Shown here in pieces: positions 40,634 through 49,334 of a DNA stretch of 64,000 bases. The stretch covers positions 17,429-81,428 of the forward strand of contig JAFUVZ010000049.1 in the NCBI GenBank assembly GCA_017471185.1, written 5' to 3'. The notes under the pieces are model-generated. The model was not told where the DNA came from. It saw only the letters and a program-made list of their open reading frames with translations, and searched no databases. The number at the start of each line of letters is the position of its first letter. The first letter of the stretch is position 1. The position numbers were made by a program, and so were the translations under genes. Source of the stretch: Bacteroidaceae bacterium (lineage in GTDB: Bacteria > Bacteroidota > Bacteroidia > Bacteroidales > Bacteroidaceae).

Positions 40634-41962
40634 TCAATCTTTTTGGTTAATGGAATAAACAATGGGCTTACGTAAAGCATACCAAGCAGGTATCAATGCA
40701 GAAAGTACATTGACCGCTACGCAAATCAACAACACCGCTATCAGCAACAGGGGTGAGAACATCACTTCAGACGGTACCTCAAAAGGTATTTCTGCAGATG
40801 GCCGTATGTCAATTCCCCACAAATAAAACAAAGAGAATATCCAGTTCTTGGCAATCACCAATCCTCCCCAAAGGAATAACAATCCTAAGAGACCGCCAAT
40901 AAAGGTAAGCAGCAGGTTCTCCCACAATACTTGCCCAAGCAGTCTGCTCTTGCTGGCACCAAACGACTTCATTACTCCCATCTCCGGCAATCTGTCTTCC
41001 ATGCGGCTGCTGATCATTCCACTCAAATTAATGGCTGGCACAATAAGCAGCAGGAACATCAGGTAGATGTAGTAGCGCACCACCTCCCATAGATTGAACT
41101 TGCTGTATTGTTCGTCTTGATAATACATATAATGAAGCGTTGTCTGGCTATTAGACATAGGCCTCTGGTTTAATTCAAGCTGCATAATGCCTTGGTTAGC
41201 TTGGTTGAACTCACGGATTCTTGCCTGTAGCTGCTCCCAAACAGCGTCACGCTGAGCCTTATTTTTCATTACCAGATAGACCGTGAGCGAGCCGGATATT
41301 GGCATATTCTCATCCAAAGCATTATAGCCTGGCTCTGAAGTATAGGGGAAATACACATGAGCAAAGCCAAATGAACTGGCTGTACTGGGAGCCTTCACTA
41401 CCCCACAGATGCGGTAATCCTCAAACGAGATGTTGAGCTCTTTGCCTACCAAACCACGATCTGTCCCGAATATCCGCTTTGCCAGCATATCGGTAATCAC
41501 GATATTACGGATGCCGCTTCGAAAATCTTCCTCAGTAAAGGGCGCTCCTTCCACAAAGGTGAAACTACAAACCTTGAAGAAGTCTGGGTCGGTAAACTTG
41601 GAGTAGATAGAATAGTCGCCCTTGCCTTCTGGCAACTTCACGAACTTACTTTCATAAGTCTGATACAAGGCTGTCACCCCTTCCACATCTTTCAATGAAC
41701 GGAACCAGTCGTTCACCGTCTGGTGAGAAAGACGATATACCATAGACTTCTTGCCGTCTGCCATCGTCACTTGGATGGGAAGCATTTTATAAGTATTCGC
41801 CTTATCATAGTCAGGATAGAACCCTGCTACCCTGATATAGACGGAATACACTACCGCCAGCGTGAAGCACACGGCCAAGGCCGTACCTATTATATAAATG
41901 GTGCTGAACAGCTTCTGCTGCTTCATCATCTGCCAGGCTTGTTTGACATAAATCTTAATCAT
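40634..41962 (-). CDS. ABC transporter permease, MacB/FtsX type (B2)
   Basis: About 442 residues starting MIKIYVKQAWQMMKQQKLFS. Topology: one N-terminal helix (IYIIGTALAVCFTLAVVYSV), a periplasmic domain, and three C-terminal helices with the coupling region SSRMEDRLPEMGVMKSFGAS. Paralogue of the permease at 44097-45401. The frame is open to 42010, overlapping the ATPase gene, but the start at 41962 matches its paralogue exactly. Together with A2 it would form one heterodimeric membrane unit. Confidence 0.9.
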   Translation of the reverse strand: MIKIYVKQAWQMMKQQKLFSTIYIIGTALAVCFTLAVVYSVYIRVAGFYPDYDKANTYKMLPIQVTMADGKKSMVYRLSHQTVNDWFRSLKDVEGVTALYQTYESKFVKLPEGKGDYSIYSKFTDPDFFKVCSFTFVEGAPFTEEDFRSGIRNIVITDMLAKRIFGTDRGLVGKELNISFEDYRICGVVKAPSTASSFGFAHVYFPYTSEPGYNALDENMPISGSLTVYLVMKNKAQRDAVWEQLQARIREFNQANQGIMQLELNQRPMSNSQTTLHYMYYQDEQYSKFNLWEVVRYYIYLMFLLLIVPAINLSGMISSRMEDRLPEMGVMKSFGASKSRLLGQVLWENLLLTFIGGLLGLLFLWGGLVIAKNWIFSLFYLWGIDIRPSAEIPFEVPSEVMFSPLLLIAVLLICVAVNVLSALIPAWYALRKPIVYSINQKD

Positions 41963-41990
41963 ATTACTCCCAATGGTTAAAAGGTTAACA

Positions 41991-42665
41991 TTATTCCACC
42001 TGACGGCCATCGAAGAAGCGGATGGTGCGGTCGGTCAGTTTGGCTTGCGCATCATTGTGGGTTACCATCACGATAGTGCGCCCGTCTTGCTTGTTTAGCT
42101 CATGCAGCAGTTCCATAATCTCAGCACCCATCTTGCTATCCAGGTTACCGGTTGGCTCATCGGCCAGGATAATCTCTGGATTGCCGACAATAGCTCTGGC
42201 GATAGCAACACGCTGACACTGACCACCGCTCAACTGGGTGGGCATGTGGCGCATACGATGGCTCAGGCCCACTCGCTCCAACACCTGCTTCGCCAGTTCC
42301 TCACGCTTGGCTCCCGACATCTTGCGATAGAGCAGAGGAATCTTCACGTTGTCGATCACGTTGAGGGAGTTGATCAAGTGGAAGCTTTGGAACACAAAGC
42401 CCAATTTCTCATTACGGAAAGCCGCCAACGCCTTGTCGCTCAGTTTCTCAGTAGCTGTGCCGTCAATCAGCACACTGCCAGAGGTAGGCGCATCGAGCAA
42501 GCCCATGATATTTAATAAGGTGGATTTGCCACAGCCAGATGGTCCCATGATGCTGAGGAACTCGCCCTTGTTTACTTGCAGGTTTACATTCTCCAATGCC
42601 TGCGTTTCCACTTCGTCTGTACGGTATATCTTATTGATACCCTTTAATTCGATAATTGTCTCCAT
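41991..42665 (-). CDS. ABC transporter ATP-binding protein, MacB/LolD type
   Basis: 224 residues: Walker A GPSGCGKST (about 41-49), Q loop FVFQSFHLI, signature LSGGQCQRVAIARAI, Walker B IILADEPTGNLDS and the H loop VTHN. It is the only ATPase in an operon with four MacB-type permeases, so it presumably energises both permease pairs. It lies between the pairs; a 103-nt gap upstream holds a four-unit 7-bp array (42679-42706), 13 nt from the start codon. Confidence 0.95.
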   Translation of the reverse strand: METIIELKGINKIYRTDEVETQALENVNLQVNKGEFLSIMGPSGCGKSTLLNIMGLLDAPTSGSVLIDGTATEKLSDKALAAFRNEKLGFVFQSFHLINSLNVIDNVKIPLLYRKMSGAKREELAKQVLERVGLSHRMRHMPTQLSGGQCQRVAIARAIVGNPEIILADEPTGNLDSKMGAEIMELLHELNKQDGRTIVMVTHNDAQAKLTDRTIRFFDGRQVE

Positions 42666-42678
42666 GATCTTTTATTTT

Positions 42679-42706
42679 ATTGAACATTGAAAATTGAACA
42701 TTGAAA
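42679..42706. repeat. 7-bp array (ATTGAAC/ATTGAAA), four units
   Basis: Four contiguous 7-mers, alternately ATTGAAC and ATTGAAA. On the coding (minus) strand it reads TTCAATR-like units followed by AATAAAATAAA and the ATPase start codon, 13 nt away. Confidence 0.85.
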
Positions 42707-42768
42707 ATTTGCCATGCGGATTATACTCAAGCCTCAATGCCCGGTTATTTTAAGTTTTCTTTTAATTA

Positions 42769-44094
42769 TTACTCGTCTCTCAAAGCCTCTGTCGGCAGGA
42801 TATGACTGATCTTGTGTGCCGGGATATAGATGCCGATCAGTACCACAATGGTCATAATCAGCCAGATGATGCCGCTCACGATAAGGAAATGCTGGGGGAA
42901 GCTGTCTATCCAGGAATCAGCTACCATCGGCGAGTCTGCCCGAGCTCCTCCCCAGAGGTAATCATTCACCAAGCCCTCGCTGATGCCATACTGCATATAG
43001 ATGAGGCAACCTATGACAACAGCGATGGTGGTAAGCAATACTCCCTCTCCCATCAGCATACCCATGATTGTCTTAGGTGTACCACCGAAGGACAACATCA
43101 CGCCTACATCTTCCTTCCTCACTTTGGTCTGCAGCCAGAAGGTTCCTATCACACCCAAGCAAAGGCTGATCATGAAGAATGCCGCCAACACATATCTCAT
43201 GTGCATCGCATTGAGGTAATATTTGTCTCTATCCTCCATGACCGAACTGAATTTCTTGATGCTGCGGGCATAGAGGTTGCCGCTGTGAAGTTGCTTTATG
43301 CCGTTCTCATTGAAGTTGTCGATGAATTTATCCAGATTTACCCCCTCTTTCACACGCACCAAGAGAAAAGTCTGATTAGGCACTTCTGTTCCATTATTAT
43401 CATCCGGGCTGAATCGGTAGAAAGTCACAGGGATGGCGCGGTTACCGTTGTTCATCTTGAAAGGCTTGAACACGCCAGTAACCTCTTTGTCTTTCCAATC
43501 GGGCACCATTGCTAAAAACCGGGGAGGCAAGGATGCACGCATGTTGGTGCGATTAGAGCCATACAGCTCGTTCGCTCCGTTTTCAGAAAGCAGCATACTG
43601 TTAGCCGGCAAAGCAGCCTCTTCCAGTTGTTCCACCGTATAGCCCTCGGCGGGTTGGATGCCGAAAGTCTTGAAGAAATCGGTGCGAGGCTTGTAATACA
43701 TGTTAGAAACCCGCAGCAGCTTGGTAGTGTCATTAGGATTGCAATAGGCAGAGTTGGAATTGCCTGGTGAACCAGGATAGGCGAAGCCCAACAGTTGTGT
43801 GGCGCTTTCCACATCAGGCAGGTTACGGGCCTGATACATCATACGGTCGATATCCTCAAAGAGGGTGGAGTCGGCTTCAGCACTATATGCTGAGGCTCCT
43901 TCGTAATACCTGCCCAAGGAGATGCGGCACAGGCGGTCGGCATCATAGCCCATAGGCAAGTTACGCACATAGAGTCCTACTACCACTGGGTCGAAGATAA
44001 CCCATGATACAATGGCTACCGCTACCAGTTCGATGAAAAGCCATCCGTTACGCTTGCGGCGAGCCCAGATATTCTTGAATATTAAATTATACAT
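42769..44094 (-). CDS. ABC transporter permease, MacB/FtsX type (A1)
   Basis: 441 residues; N-terminal helix in KNIWARRKRNGWLFIELVAV, large periplasmic domain (about 45-285), then three helices and the closing ILPTEALRDE. It is the A-type paralogue of 39341-40621, with the conserved EDVGVMLSFGGTPKTIMGML coupling segment. It is separated from the B1 gene by 2 nt. Confidence 0.9.
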   Translation of the reverse strand: MYNLIFKNIWARRKRNGWLFIELVAVAIVSWVIFDPVVVGLYVRNLPMGYDADRLCRISLGRYYEGASAYSAEADSTLFEDIDRMMYQARNLPDVESATQLLGFAYPGSPGNSNSAYCNPNDTTKLLRVSNMYYKPRTDFFKTFGIQPAEGYTVEQLEEAALPANSMLLSENGANELYGSNRTNMRASLPPRFLAMVPDWKDKEVTGVFKPFKMNNGNRAIPVTFYRFSPDDNNGTEVPNQTFLLVRVKEGVNLDKFIDNFNENGIKQLHSGNLYARSIKKFSSVMEDRDKYYLNAMHMRYVLAAFFMISLCLGVIGTFWLQTKVRKEDVGVMLSFGGTPKTIMGMLMGEGVLLTTIAVVIGCLIYMQYGISEGLVNDYLWGGARADSPMVADSWIDSFPQHFLIVSGIIWLIMTIVVLIGIYIPAHKISHILPTEALRDE

Positions 44095-44096
44095 AA

Positions 44097-45401
44097 TTAC
44101 TTCTTTTCGTTAAGGGATGAAACAATAGGCTTGCGCAATGAGTTCCAGGCAGGAATCAGGGCGGAGAGCAGGTTGATGATGACGCACACCAAGAGTGCCG
44201 AGATGAACACAGTGGGTGAAAACAGCATCTCGCCTGTCACGGTCACGCTGTTGTCATAAAGCGTATCGGGATAGTCTTCGAAAAGAGTGAACACCCAGCT
44301 TCTTCCTAAGAAAAGCATACTCCAGGCTACAATCAAGCCCACCAGACCTCCGGCTAATGTCAGTATCAGGTTCTCCCACATCACTTGCGAGAGCAGCACG
44401 CTCTTGCTGGCACCAAACGACTTACGCACGCCCATCTCTGCCAACCTGTCTTCCATCCGGCTGCTGATCATACCGCTCAGGTTAAATGCTGGAATCAGAA
44501 GCAGCACGAGGATGATGGGCAAAAACTTCTTGAGCAGCAGCCAGAAGGTCACCTTGTATTGATTGCCATAATATACATCGTCGAACACCATACTGGTGTG
44601 ATTGCGCAACGGACGCATGGTAACAGTCCTTTCACCTTTGTGCTGCTGGTTCTCATTGGCAATCACAGCGTCCAGCTCTTCCTGCAACGCCTTTGCCTGT
44701 GCAGCATCTTTCGCCAGGAAACGGGCTTCAAAAGAGCCCACGACATCATAATAGAATGTGTTCTGATAGCCAGGATAGGTCTTGTAGGGCAAATAGACAT
44801 CCCTATAGCTCATGCTGCCCAACTTGCTTCCCGCTTTCACCACACCGCATACACGGTAGTCATTCATATCATAGTTCAGCATCTTGCCCACTACGCCTGT
44901 AGTTTGCCGGAATGCCTGCTGAGCCAGCCTGTCGCTGATGACCACCGTGCGCACACCGCTGTCGAAATCAGCCTGACTGAAAGGGGTGCCCTCTATAAAC
45001 TCAAACTCATAAATCTTGAAGAAGCCAGGATCGGTATAGATGGCACTCGCAGTAAAGTCGTTGCCTACAGAAGGGTGTACCCAATGCTCGTCGGGTTCCT
45101 GTATGACACCCGATACCGCTTCCACATTCTTCAGCGGATAGAGCCAGTCGCGCAACGAATTATAGCTGAAGCCAGAGTTGACGGTATTTATGTTATCAGG
45201 AGTCTGTACCCTTACATTATCACTGTAGAAAGTTCGACTTCTGTTATACTCCGGATAGAGTGGCGCTAACTTCACATAGTAGGCCACCGCCATCACTGTG
45301 GTGAAGCAGATGGCCATCGCTGTGCCTATTATATAAAGGGAACTGAACAACGGGTTCTGCTTCATCAGCTCCCAGGCTTGTTTGATGTAGTCTTTAATCA
45401 T
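44097..45401 (-). CDS. ABC transporter permease, MacB/FtsX type (B1)
   Basis: About 434 residues starting MIKDYIKQAWELMKQNPLFS; first helix SLYIIGTAMAICFTTVMAVA, periplasmic domain, then three C-terminal helices with SSRMEDRLAEMGVRKSFGAS. Paralogue of 40634-41962. The frame stays open upstream through the 7-bp array (MFNIQCSMFN...), because the array has no stop on this strand, but the paralogue and the family begin at MIKxY, so 45401 is chosen. The array edge lies 9 nt upstream of this start. Confidence 0.9.
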   Translation of the reverse strand: MIKDYIKQAWELMKQNPLFSSLYIIGTAMAICFTTVMAVAYYVKLAPLYPEYNRSRTFYSDNVRVQTPDNINTVNSGFSYNSLRDWLYPLKNVEAVSGVIQEPDEHWVHPSVGNDFTASAIYTDPGFFKIYEFEFIEGTPFSQADFDSGVRTVVISDRLAQQAFRQTTGVVGKMLNYDMNDYRVCGVVKAGSKLGSMSYRDVYLPYKTYPGYQNTFYYDVVGSFEARFLAKDAAQAKALQEELDAVIANENQQHKGERTVTMRPLRNHTSMVFDDVYYGNQYKVTFWLLLKKFLPIILVLLLIPAFNLSGMISSRMEDRLAEMGVRKSFGASKSVLLSQVMWENLILTLAGGLVGLIVAWSMLFLGRSWVFTLFEDYPDTLYDNSVTVTGEMLFSPTVFISALLVCVIINLLSALIPAWNSLRKPIVSSLNEKK

Positions 45402-45410
45402 AGTTATTTT

Positions 45411-45500
45411 ATTGAATATTGAACATTGAACATTGAATATTGAACATTGAATATTGAACATTGAACATTGAATATTGAACATTGAATATTGAACATTGAC
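45411..45500. repeat. 7-bp array ATTGAAY, twelve units
   Basis: Twelve contiguous perfect units of ATTGAAT or ATTGAAC (45411-45494) plus a partial unit. Only the seventh base varies, in the order T C C T C T C C T C T C, which is itself periodic every five units (35 bp). It fills the gap between the adaptor gene (stop at 45506) and the B1 permease start (45401). Confidence 0.97.
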
Positions 45501-45505
45501 TTTCT

Positions 45506-46753
45506 TTATTTTACTTTCAGCGAGTTCTTGCCCCGATAGTCACTCATGCTGCTGGTCACCACCCGGTCGCCCTCTTTCAGACCAGACAGGACTTCCACAT
45601 ACTCAAAGCTGCTCTCGCCTAACCTGACCTCACGCTTCACTAACTCGTCATCACCATTGAAGACAAACAGTTCATAGTCGTTAGGCCCTTGGTAATAGCT
45701 GCCCGATGCGATGCGAAGCACATCGTCTTTGACAGAGTTCATCACATACACATCGGTCTTCAAGCCTGAGCGTAAGGCTTCGTTGTTGTCCTCATTCAGC
45801 TGGACGCTGAAGTTGATGACTCCGTTCCGGCTCAACGGGGTAACGCTGCTCACCACGCCTTCCAGCCGTTTGCCGCCTACTTTTACTATAGCCTTGCCGC
45901 CTGGAGCCACACGGTCGCCATAACTGTCGGCTATCTCTGCATCTACCTTGAAATGACTCAAGTCGCTCACGATAGCCACCTGACTGCCTTGCCCTACCTG
46001 TGCGCCCACCTGGGTATTGATAAAGGTGAGGATACCCTTGCGAGGAGAGCGTATCTGTGCGTCTTCCAACGTGCGACGCATCTCGTTCATGCTTTTGGTA
46101 GAGATGTTCAGCTCCAGTTCCTTCACCTTCAGGTCAGCTTCCTTCACCCTACGCTCGTTGGCGAGTTGCTGACGAAGCTGTTGCAAGGCCAAGCGTTCCG
46201 TGTTATAATCCAGCTCAGCCTGGCGTACACGGTCGGTAGTACCGCTGCCCAAGCTGTCCAGGCGGCGTTCATTGCGCAGGTTCACCTCCATGCTGCTCAG
46301 CTTCATCTCCTCTACCTCCACCTTCATGGCGAGGTCGCTCAGATAGGTCTCGTTATTCACTTTGAGCTGCTCTAACTGCAAGGCTTTCATGCGTTGCTCG
46401 TCGCTCAGCTTGCCATAGTCTGTTTCCGCGCTCAGTAAGTCGAGCTTCATAATAGGAGTGCCCACATCCACGCTGTCGCCACCTCTTTTATATATCTCCA
46501 TGATGCGGGTGGTGATTGGCGAGTTGATGATTTCCTCAATGGCTGGCGACACCTTGCCCGTAGCCGTCACGCTCACCTCAATGGTGCCTCGGCTCACCTC
46601 GCTCACCGTCAGTTCTTCCCTGTCAACGCTGGTACGCATCATACTCATCAGTGCGATGCCTGCCACTATGATACAGCCTCCGGCAATGCCGCCTTTCATC
46701 AGCTTCTTACGCTTAGCGAGGTCTTTTTCTTCTTTTGTTATCTGTCTGTCCAC
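45506..46753 (-). CDS. Periplasmic adaptor (membrane fusion) protein, MacA/HlyD-like
   Basis: About 415 residues: one N-terminal helix (KGGIAGGCIIVAGIALMSMM), a lipoyl/barrel-sandwich domain (SVTATGKVSPAIEEIINSPI), a long coiled-coil hairpin (about 95-215 by the start used here), and beta-barrel domains ending GLKEGDRVVTSSMSDYRGKN. It links inner-membrane ABC parts to the TolC-like channel. Start: the frame is open to 46819, but the predicted sigma-54 start lies near 46826 and a 7-bp array covers 46765-46792. A GTG at 46753 (VDRQITKEEKDLAKR) sits 11 nt after the array edge, like other array-linked starts. An ATG at 46780 inside the array remains possible. First gene of the efflux run. Confidence 0.88.
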   Translation of the reverse strand: MDRQITKEEKDLAKRKKLMKGGIAGGCIIVAGIALMSMMRTSVDREELTVSEVSRGTIEVSVTATGKVSPAIEEIINSPITTRIMEIYKRGGDSVDVGTPIMKLDLLSAETDYGKLSDEQRMKALQLEQLKVNNETYLSDLAMKVEVEEMKLSSMEVNLRNERRLDSLGSGTTDRVRQAELDYNTERLALQQLRQQLANERRVKEADLKVKELELNISTKSMNEMRRTLEDAQIRSPRKGILTFINTQVGAQVGQGSQVAIVSDLSHFKVDAEIADSYGDRVAPGGKAIVKVGGKRLEGVVSSVTPLSRNGVINFSVQLNEDNNEALRSGLKTDVYVMNSVKDDVLRIASGSYYQGPNDYELFVFNGDDELVKREVRLGESSFEYVEVLSGLKEGDRVVTSSMSDYRGKNSLKVK

Positions 46754-46764
46754 TTTATTATATG

Positions 46765-46792
46765 ATTGAAGATTGAACATTAAAGATTGAAC
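46765..46792. repeat. 7-bp array, four units, upstream of the adaptor gene
   Basis: ATTGAAG, ATTGAAC, ATTAAAG, ATTGAAC in a row. It lies in the 5' leader between the sigma-54 promoter and the adaptor start. Confidence 0.8.
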
Positions 46793-46836
46793 ATGTCCAT
46801 CCGGATGGCTACGCCGCAATCTTTCACCTTCCTATA

Positions 46837-46852
46837 AGCAATTCCCGTGCCA
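46837..46852 (-). promoter_or_regulatory. Sigma-54 promoter of the efflux operon
   Basis: The minus strand reads TGGCACGGGAATTGCT, which fits TGGCAC-N5-TTGCW in full (GG at -24, GC at -12). The predicted start is near 46826, upstream of the adaptor gene. A palindrome GTGTCCG-CTTT-CGGACAC about 79 bp upstream could be an activator site but is also the typA terminator. Confidence 0.8.
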
Positions 46853-46882
46853 AACTGATAACTTGCTGATAATGAGCATAGG

Positions 46883-46916
46883 CAAATAAAAAGGAGTGTC
46901 CGCTTTCGGACACCCC
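46883..46916 (-). terminator. Terminator of typA
   Basis: On the minus strand GGGGTGTCCG, loop AAAG, CGGACACTCC, then TTTTTATTTG: a classical intrinsic terminator 50 nt after the typA stop. Its core is a perfect palindrome. Confidence 0.92.
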
Positions 46917-46966
46917 CTCTCATTTTCGTACATCTTTACGCCCTATACCGCAGGGCTAATTGTCAA

Positions 46967-48769
46967 TTATTCTTTGTTGGCACGCTTGCGCTCAATCTCG
47001 TCGAGGATAATCTTACGCATACGCATTGACTTGGGAGTCACCTCCACATATTCATCCTCCTTGATATACTCCAGCGCCTCTTCCAGCGAGAACTGCACAG
47101 GAGGCGTGAGCCTTACCTTGTCATCGGAACCGGAGGCACGCATATTGGTCAGCTTCTTTGATTTGGTGACATTGATCACCAGGTCGCGCTCGTGTACATG
47201 CTCGCCCACCACCTGACCGGCATACACCTCATCCTGCGGGAAGATGAAGAAACGGCCGCGGTCTTGCAGCTTATCCAGCGCGTAAGCGAAAGCCGTACCC
47301 GTCTCCATCGCCACCATGGAGCCGTTGATACGGCGGATGATGTCGCCCTTATAAGGCTGGTATTCCTTGAAGCGGTGCGCCATGATGGCCTCGCCGGCAG
47401 AAGCGGTCAGCACATTGGTACGCAGGCCAATGATGCCTCTTGACGGGATGCTGAACTCCAGGTTCACACGGTCAGCCCCACCGTCTTCCATCTTCAGCAA
47501 GTCACCCTTGCGGCGGGTCACCATATCTATAATCTTACTGCTGTAGTCGGTCGGCACGTTGATGGTGAGCTCCTCCACAGGCTCGCACTTCACGCCGTCA
47601 ATCTCCTTCATAATCACCTGCGGCTGGCCTACCTGCAGCTCATAGCCCTCACGGCGCATGGTCTCGATGAGCACAGAGAGATGCAGCACGCCACGCCCGG
47701 ACACAATCCATTTGCCCTCCACCTCAGCCTTATCGACACGCAACGCCAGGTTCTTGTCGAGCTCACGCTCCAGGCGGTCCTGGATATGGCGTGAAGTCAC
47801 ATACTTGCCCTCCTGACCGTAGAAAGGAGAGTCGTTGATGGTGAAGAGCATACTCATGGTAGGCTCGTCTATCGTGATAGGAGGCAGCGCCTCAGGATTC
47901 TCGAAGTCGCAGATGGTGTCGCCAATCTCGAAACTGTCTAAGCCCACGATGGCGCAGATATCGCCAGAGCCCACCTCGGCTACACGCTTCCTGCCCATAC
48001 CTTCAAACGTATGCAGCTCCTTGATCTTGGTCTTGGTCATCTCGCCGTTGCGGTGAGCCAAAGTCACGTTCATGCCTTCCTTGATTACGCCCCGATGCAC
48101 ACGCCCTACGGCGATGCGTCCTGTATAAGAGGAATAATCCAATGAGGTGATGAGCATCTGAAGGGTGCCCTCTAATTGCTCAGGGGCTGGTATGTTGTCG
48201 ATGATGCAGTCCAGCAGCGGCGTGATGTCAGTGGTAGGCTGCTTCCAGTCGGTGCTCATCCATCCGTTCTTGGCAGAACCATAAATCACGGGATAGTCAA
48301 GCTGGTCTTCCGTAGCGTCAAGGTTGAACATCAGGTCGAACACCATCTCGTTCACCTCCTCAGGGCGGCAGTTGGGCTTGTCCACCTTATTGACCACCAC
48401 CACAGGCTTCAGTCCTATCTGCAGCGCTTTCTGCAGCACGAAACGCGTCTGAGGCATCGGGCCCTCGAAAGCATCCACCAGCAGGAGGCATCCGTCGGCC
48501 ATATTCAGCACACGCTCCACCTCGCCACCGAAGTCGCTGTGTCCCGGAGTGTCAATGATGTTAATCTTCGTACCTTTATAATTAATAGACACATTCTTCG
48601 AGAGGATCGTGATACCACGTTCACGCTCCAGTTCATTGTTATCCAGCATCAGCTGCCCGGTTGACTGGTTTTCGCGGAACAGATTACCAGCCAGCAGCAT
48701 CTTATCTACGAGAGTCGTTTTGCCATGATCTACATGGGCAATAATGGCAATGTTTCTTATATCTTGCAT
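46967..48769 (-). CDS. typA: Ribosome-associated GTPase TypA/BipA
   Basis: 600 residues. GTPase domain at the N-terminus ([43 protein letters not shown]), domain II, two EF-G-like alpha/beta domains and the BipA-specific C-terminal domain ([20 protein letters not shown]). It binds the ribosome and supports subunit assembly and stress adaptation. The frame is open to 48859, but [12 protein letters not shown] at 48769 is the family start. It is divergent from rpsO, with a TACCTTTG box 24 nt upstream of the start. Confidence 0.97.
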   Translation of the reverse strand: MQDIRNIAIIAHVDHGKTTLVDKMLLAGNLFRENQSTGQLMLDNNELERERGITILSKNVSINYKGTKINIIDTPGHSDFGGEVERVLNMADGCLLLVDAFEGPMPQTRFVLQKALQIGLKPVVVVNKVDKPNCRPEEVNEMVFDLMFNLDATEDQLDYPVIYGSAKNGWMSTDWKQPTTDITPLLDCIIDNIPAPEQLEGTLQMLITSLDYSSYTGRIAVGRVHRGVIKEGMNVTLAHRNGEMTKTKIKELHTFEGMGRKRVAEVGSGDICAIVGLDSFEIGDTICDFENPEALPPITIDEPTMSMLFTINDSPFYGQEGKYVTSRHIQDRLERELDKNLALRVDKAEVEGKWIVSGRGVLHLSVLIETMRREGYELQVGQPQVIMKEIDGVKCEPVEELTINVPTDYSSKIIDMVTRRKGDLLKMEDGGADRVNLEFSIPSRGIIGLRTNVLTASAGEAIMAHRFKEYQPYKGDIIRRINGSMVAMETGTAFAYALDKLQDRGRFFIFPQDEVYAGQVVGEHVHERDLVINVTKSKKLTNMRASGSDDKVRLTPPVQFSLEEALEYIKEDEYVEVTPKSMRMRKIILDEIERKRANKE

Positions 48770-48792
48770 ACTCAATACCTTAAAAGTGGGTG

Positions 48793-48800
48793 CAAAGGTA
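48793..48800 (-). promoter_or_regulatory. -7 box of typA
   Basis: Minus strand TACCTTTG, 23 nt before the start at 48769. No -33 at standard spacing in the A-rich region upstream. Confidence 0.55.
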
Positions 48801-48821
48801 CAAAAAAAAACAAAATAATTG

Positions 48822-48851
48822 TTGTTATTCCAAATATAATGTGTACCTTTG
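48822..48851 (+). promoter_or_regulatory. Promoter of rpsO
   Basis: TTG (48822-48824), 19 nt, TACCTTTG (48844-48851). Leader about 36 nt before ATG 48893. Divergent from the typA promoter. Confidence 0.7.
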
Positions 48852-48892
48852 CCCCGCATTTAACATTTTACCATCATTTATAATTAAACATT

Positions 48893-49162
48893 ATGTATTT
48901 AGACGCTGCTAAAAAGAAGGAAATCTTCGAGAAGTACGGAAAGTCCAACACTGATACTGGCTCACCAGAGGCCCAGATAGCATTGTTCTCATACCGTATC
49001 TCTCACCTGACCGAGCATTTGAAGGTCAACAAGAAGGATTATACCACTGAAAGGTCTTTGACGATGTTGGTAGGTAAGCGTCGCCGCCTGCTGAAATATC
49101 TGCAGGAGCGTGACATCAACCGCTACCGCGAAATCGTAAAGGCACTTGGCTTGCGCAAGTAA
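48893..49162 (+). CDS. rpsO: 30S ribosomal protein S15
   Basis: 89 residues, full length. It binds 16S rRNA in the central domain early in 30S assembly. The signature [20 protein letters not shown] and [20 protein letters not shown] is intact. It is a single-gene unit between its own promoter and a strong terminator; in many bacteria it is autoregulated through its leader, but the short leader here shows no clear S15-binding structure. Confidence 0.98.
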   Translation: MYLDAAKKKEIFEKYGKSNTDTGSPEAQIALFSYRISHLTEHLKVNKKDYTTERSLTMLVGKRRRLLKYLQERDINRYREIVKALGLRK

Positions 49163-49185
49163 TCTTTGCTTGCAGCACACCGTTT

Positions 49186-49216
49186 AAAAAGGGAAGTCGA
49201 TGAGACTTCCCTTTTT
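49186..49216 (+). terminator. Terminator of rpsO
   Basis: AAAAAGGGAAGTC, loop GATGA, GACTTCCCTTTTT: a perfect stem with a T tract. Confidence 0.95.
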
Positions 49217-49221
49217 GTTTT

Positions 49222-49236
49222 TTGCACACTGTGCAA
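49222..49236. promoter_or_regulatory. Palindrome TTGCACA-C-TGTGCAA, candidate operator
   Basis: A perfect 15-bp palindrome 38 bp upstream of the -33 element of the acyl-CoA ligase gene. The same half-sites recur in the inverted repeat at 49335-49363, downstream of the promoter. Confidence 0.55.
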
Positions 49237-49273
49237 TGAAAATAGGGCGTATTAACAACATTTCACTATTCTG

Positions 49274-49306
49274 TTGCCACGCATCAGGCAGATTGTAGTA
49301 TATTTG
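49274..49306 (+). promoter_or_regulatory. Promoter of the acyl-CoA ligase gene
   Basis: TTG (49274-49276), 22 nt, TATATTTG (49299-49306). Start expected near 49312. Confidence 0.65.
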
Positions 49307-49334
49307 CAACGTTAATTATTTAACGGAAATGTAT

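Noticed and set aside
44385-45269. Long plus-strand open frame (294 codons) opposite the permease gene
   Set aside because: It is the antisense frame of a clear MacB-type permease; the translated sequence has no recognisable domain and unusual composition. The same holds for the frames at 53778-54608 (plus) opposite tamL/tamB and 18776-19681 (minus) opposite korA.
45402-45482. N-terminal extension of the B1 permease through the 7-bp array
   Set aside because: The paralogue at 40634-41962 starts at the equivalent MIK position; the array is open only because its unit lacks stops on this strand. Not excluded, but not used for the annotation.
46896-46913. Palindrome GTGTCCG/CGGACAC as binding site of the NtrC-type activator
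   Set aside because: Its spacing of about 79 bp from the sigma-54 start would fit, but it is fully explained as the stem of the typA terminator with a good T tract. Kept only as a possibility.
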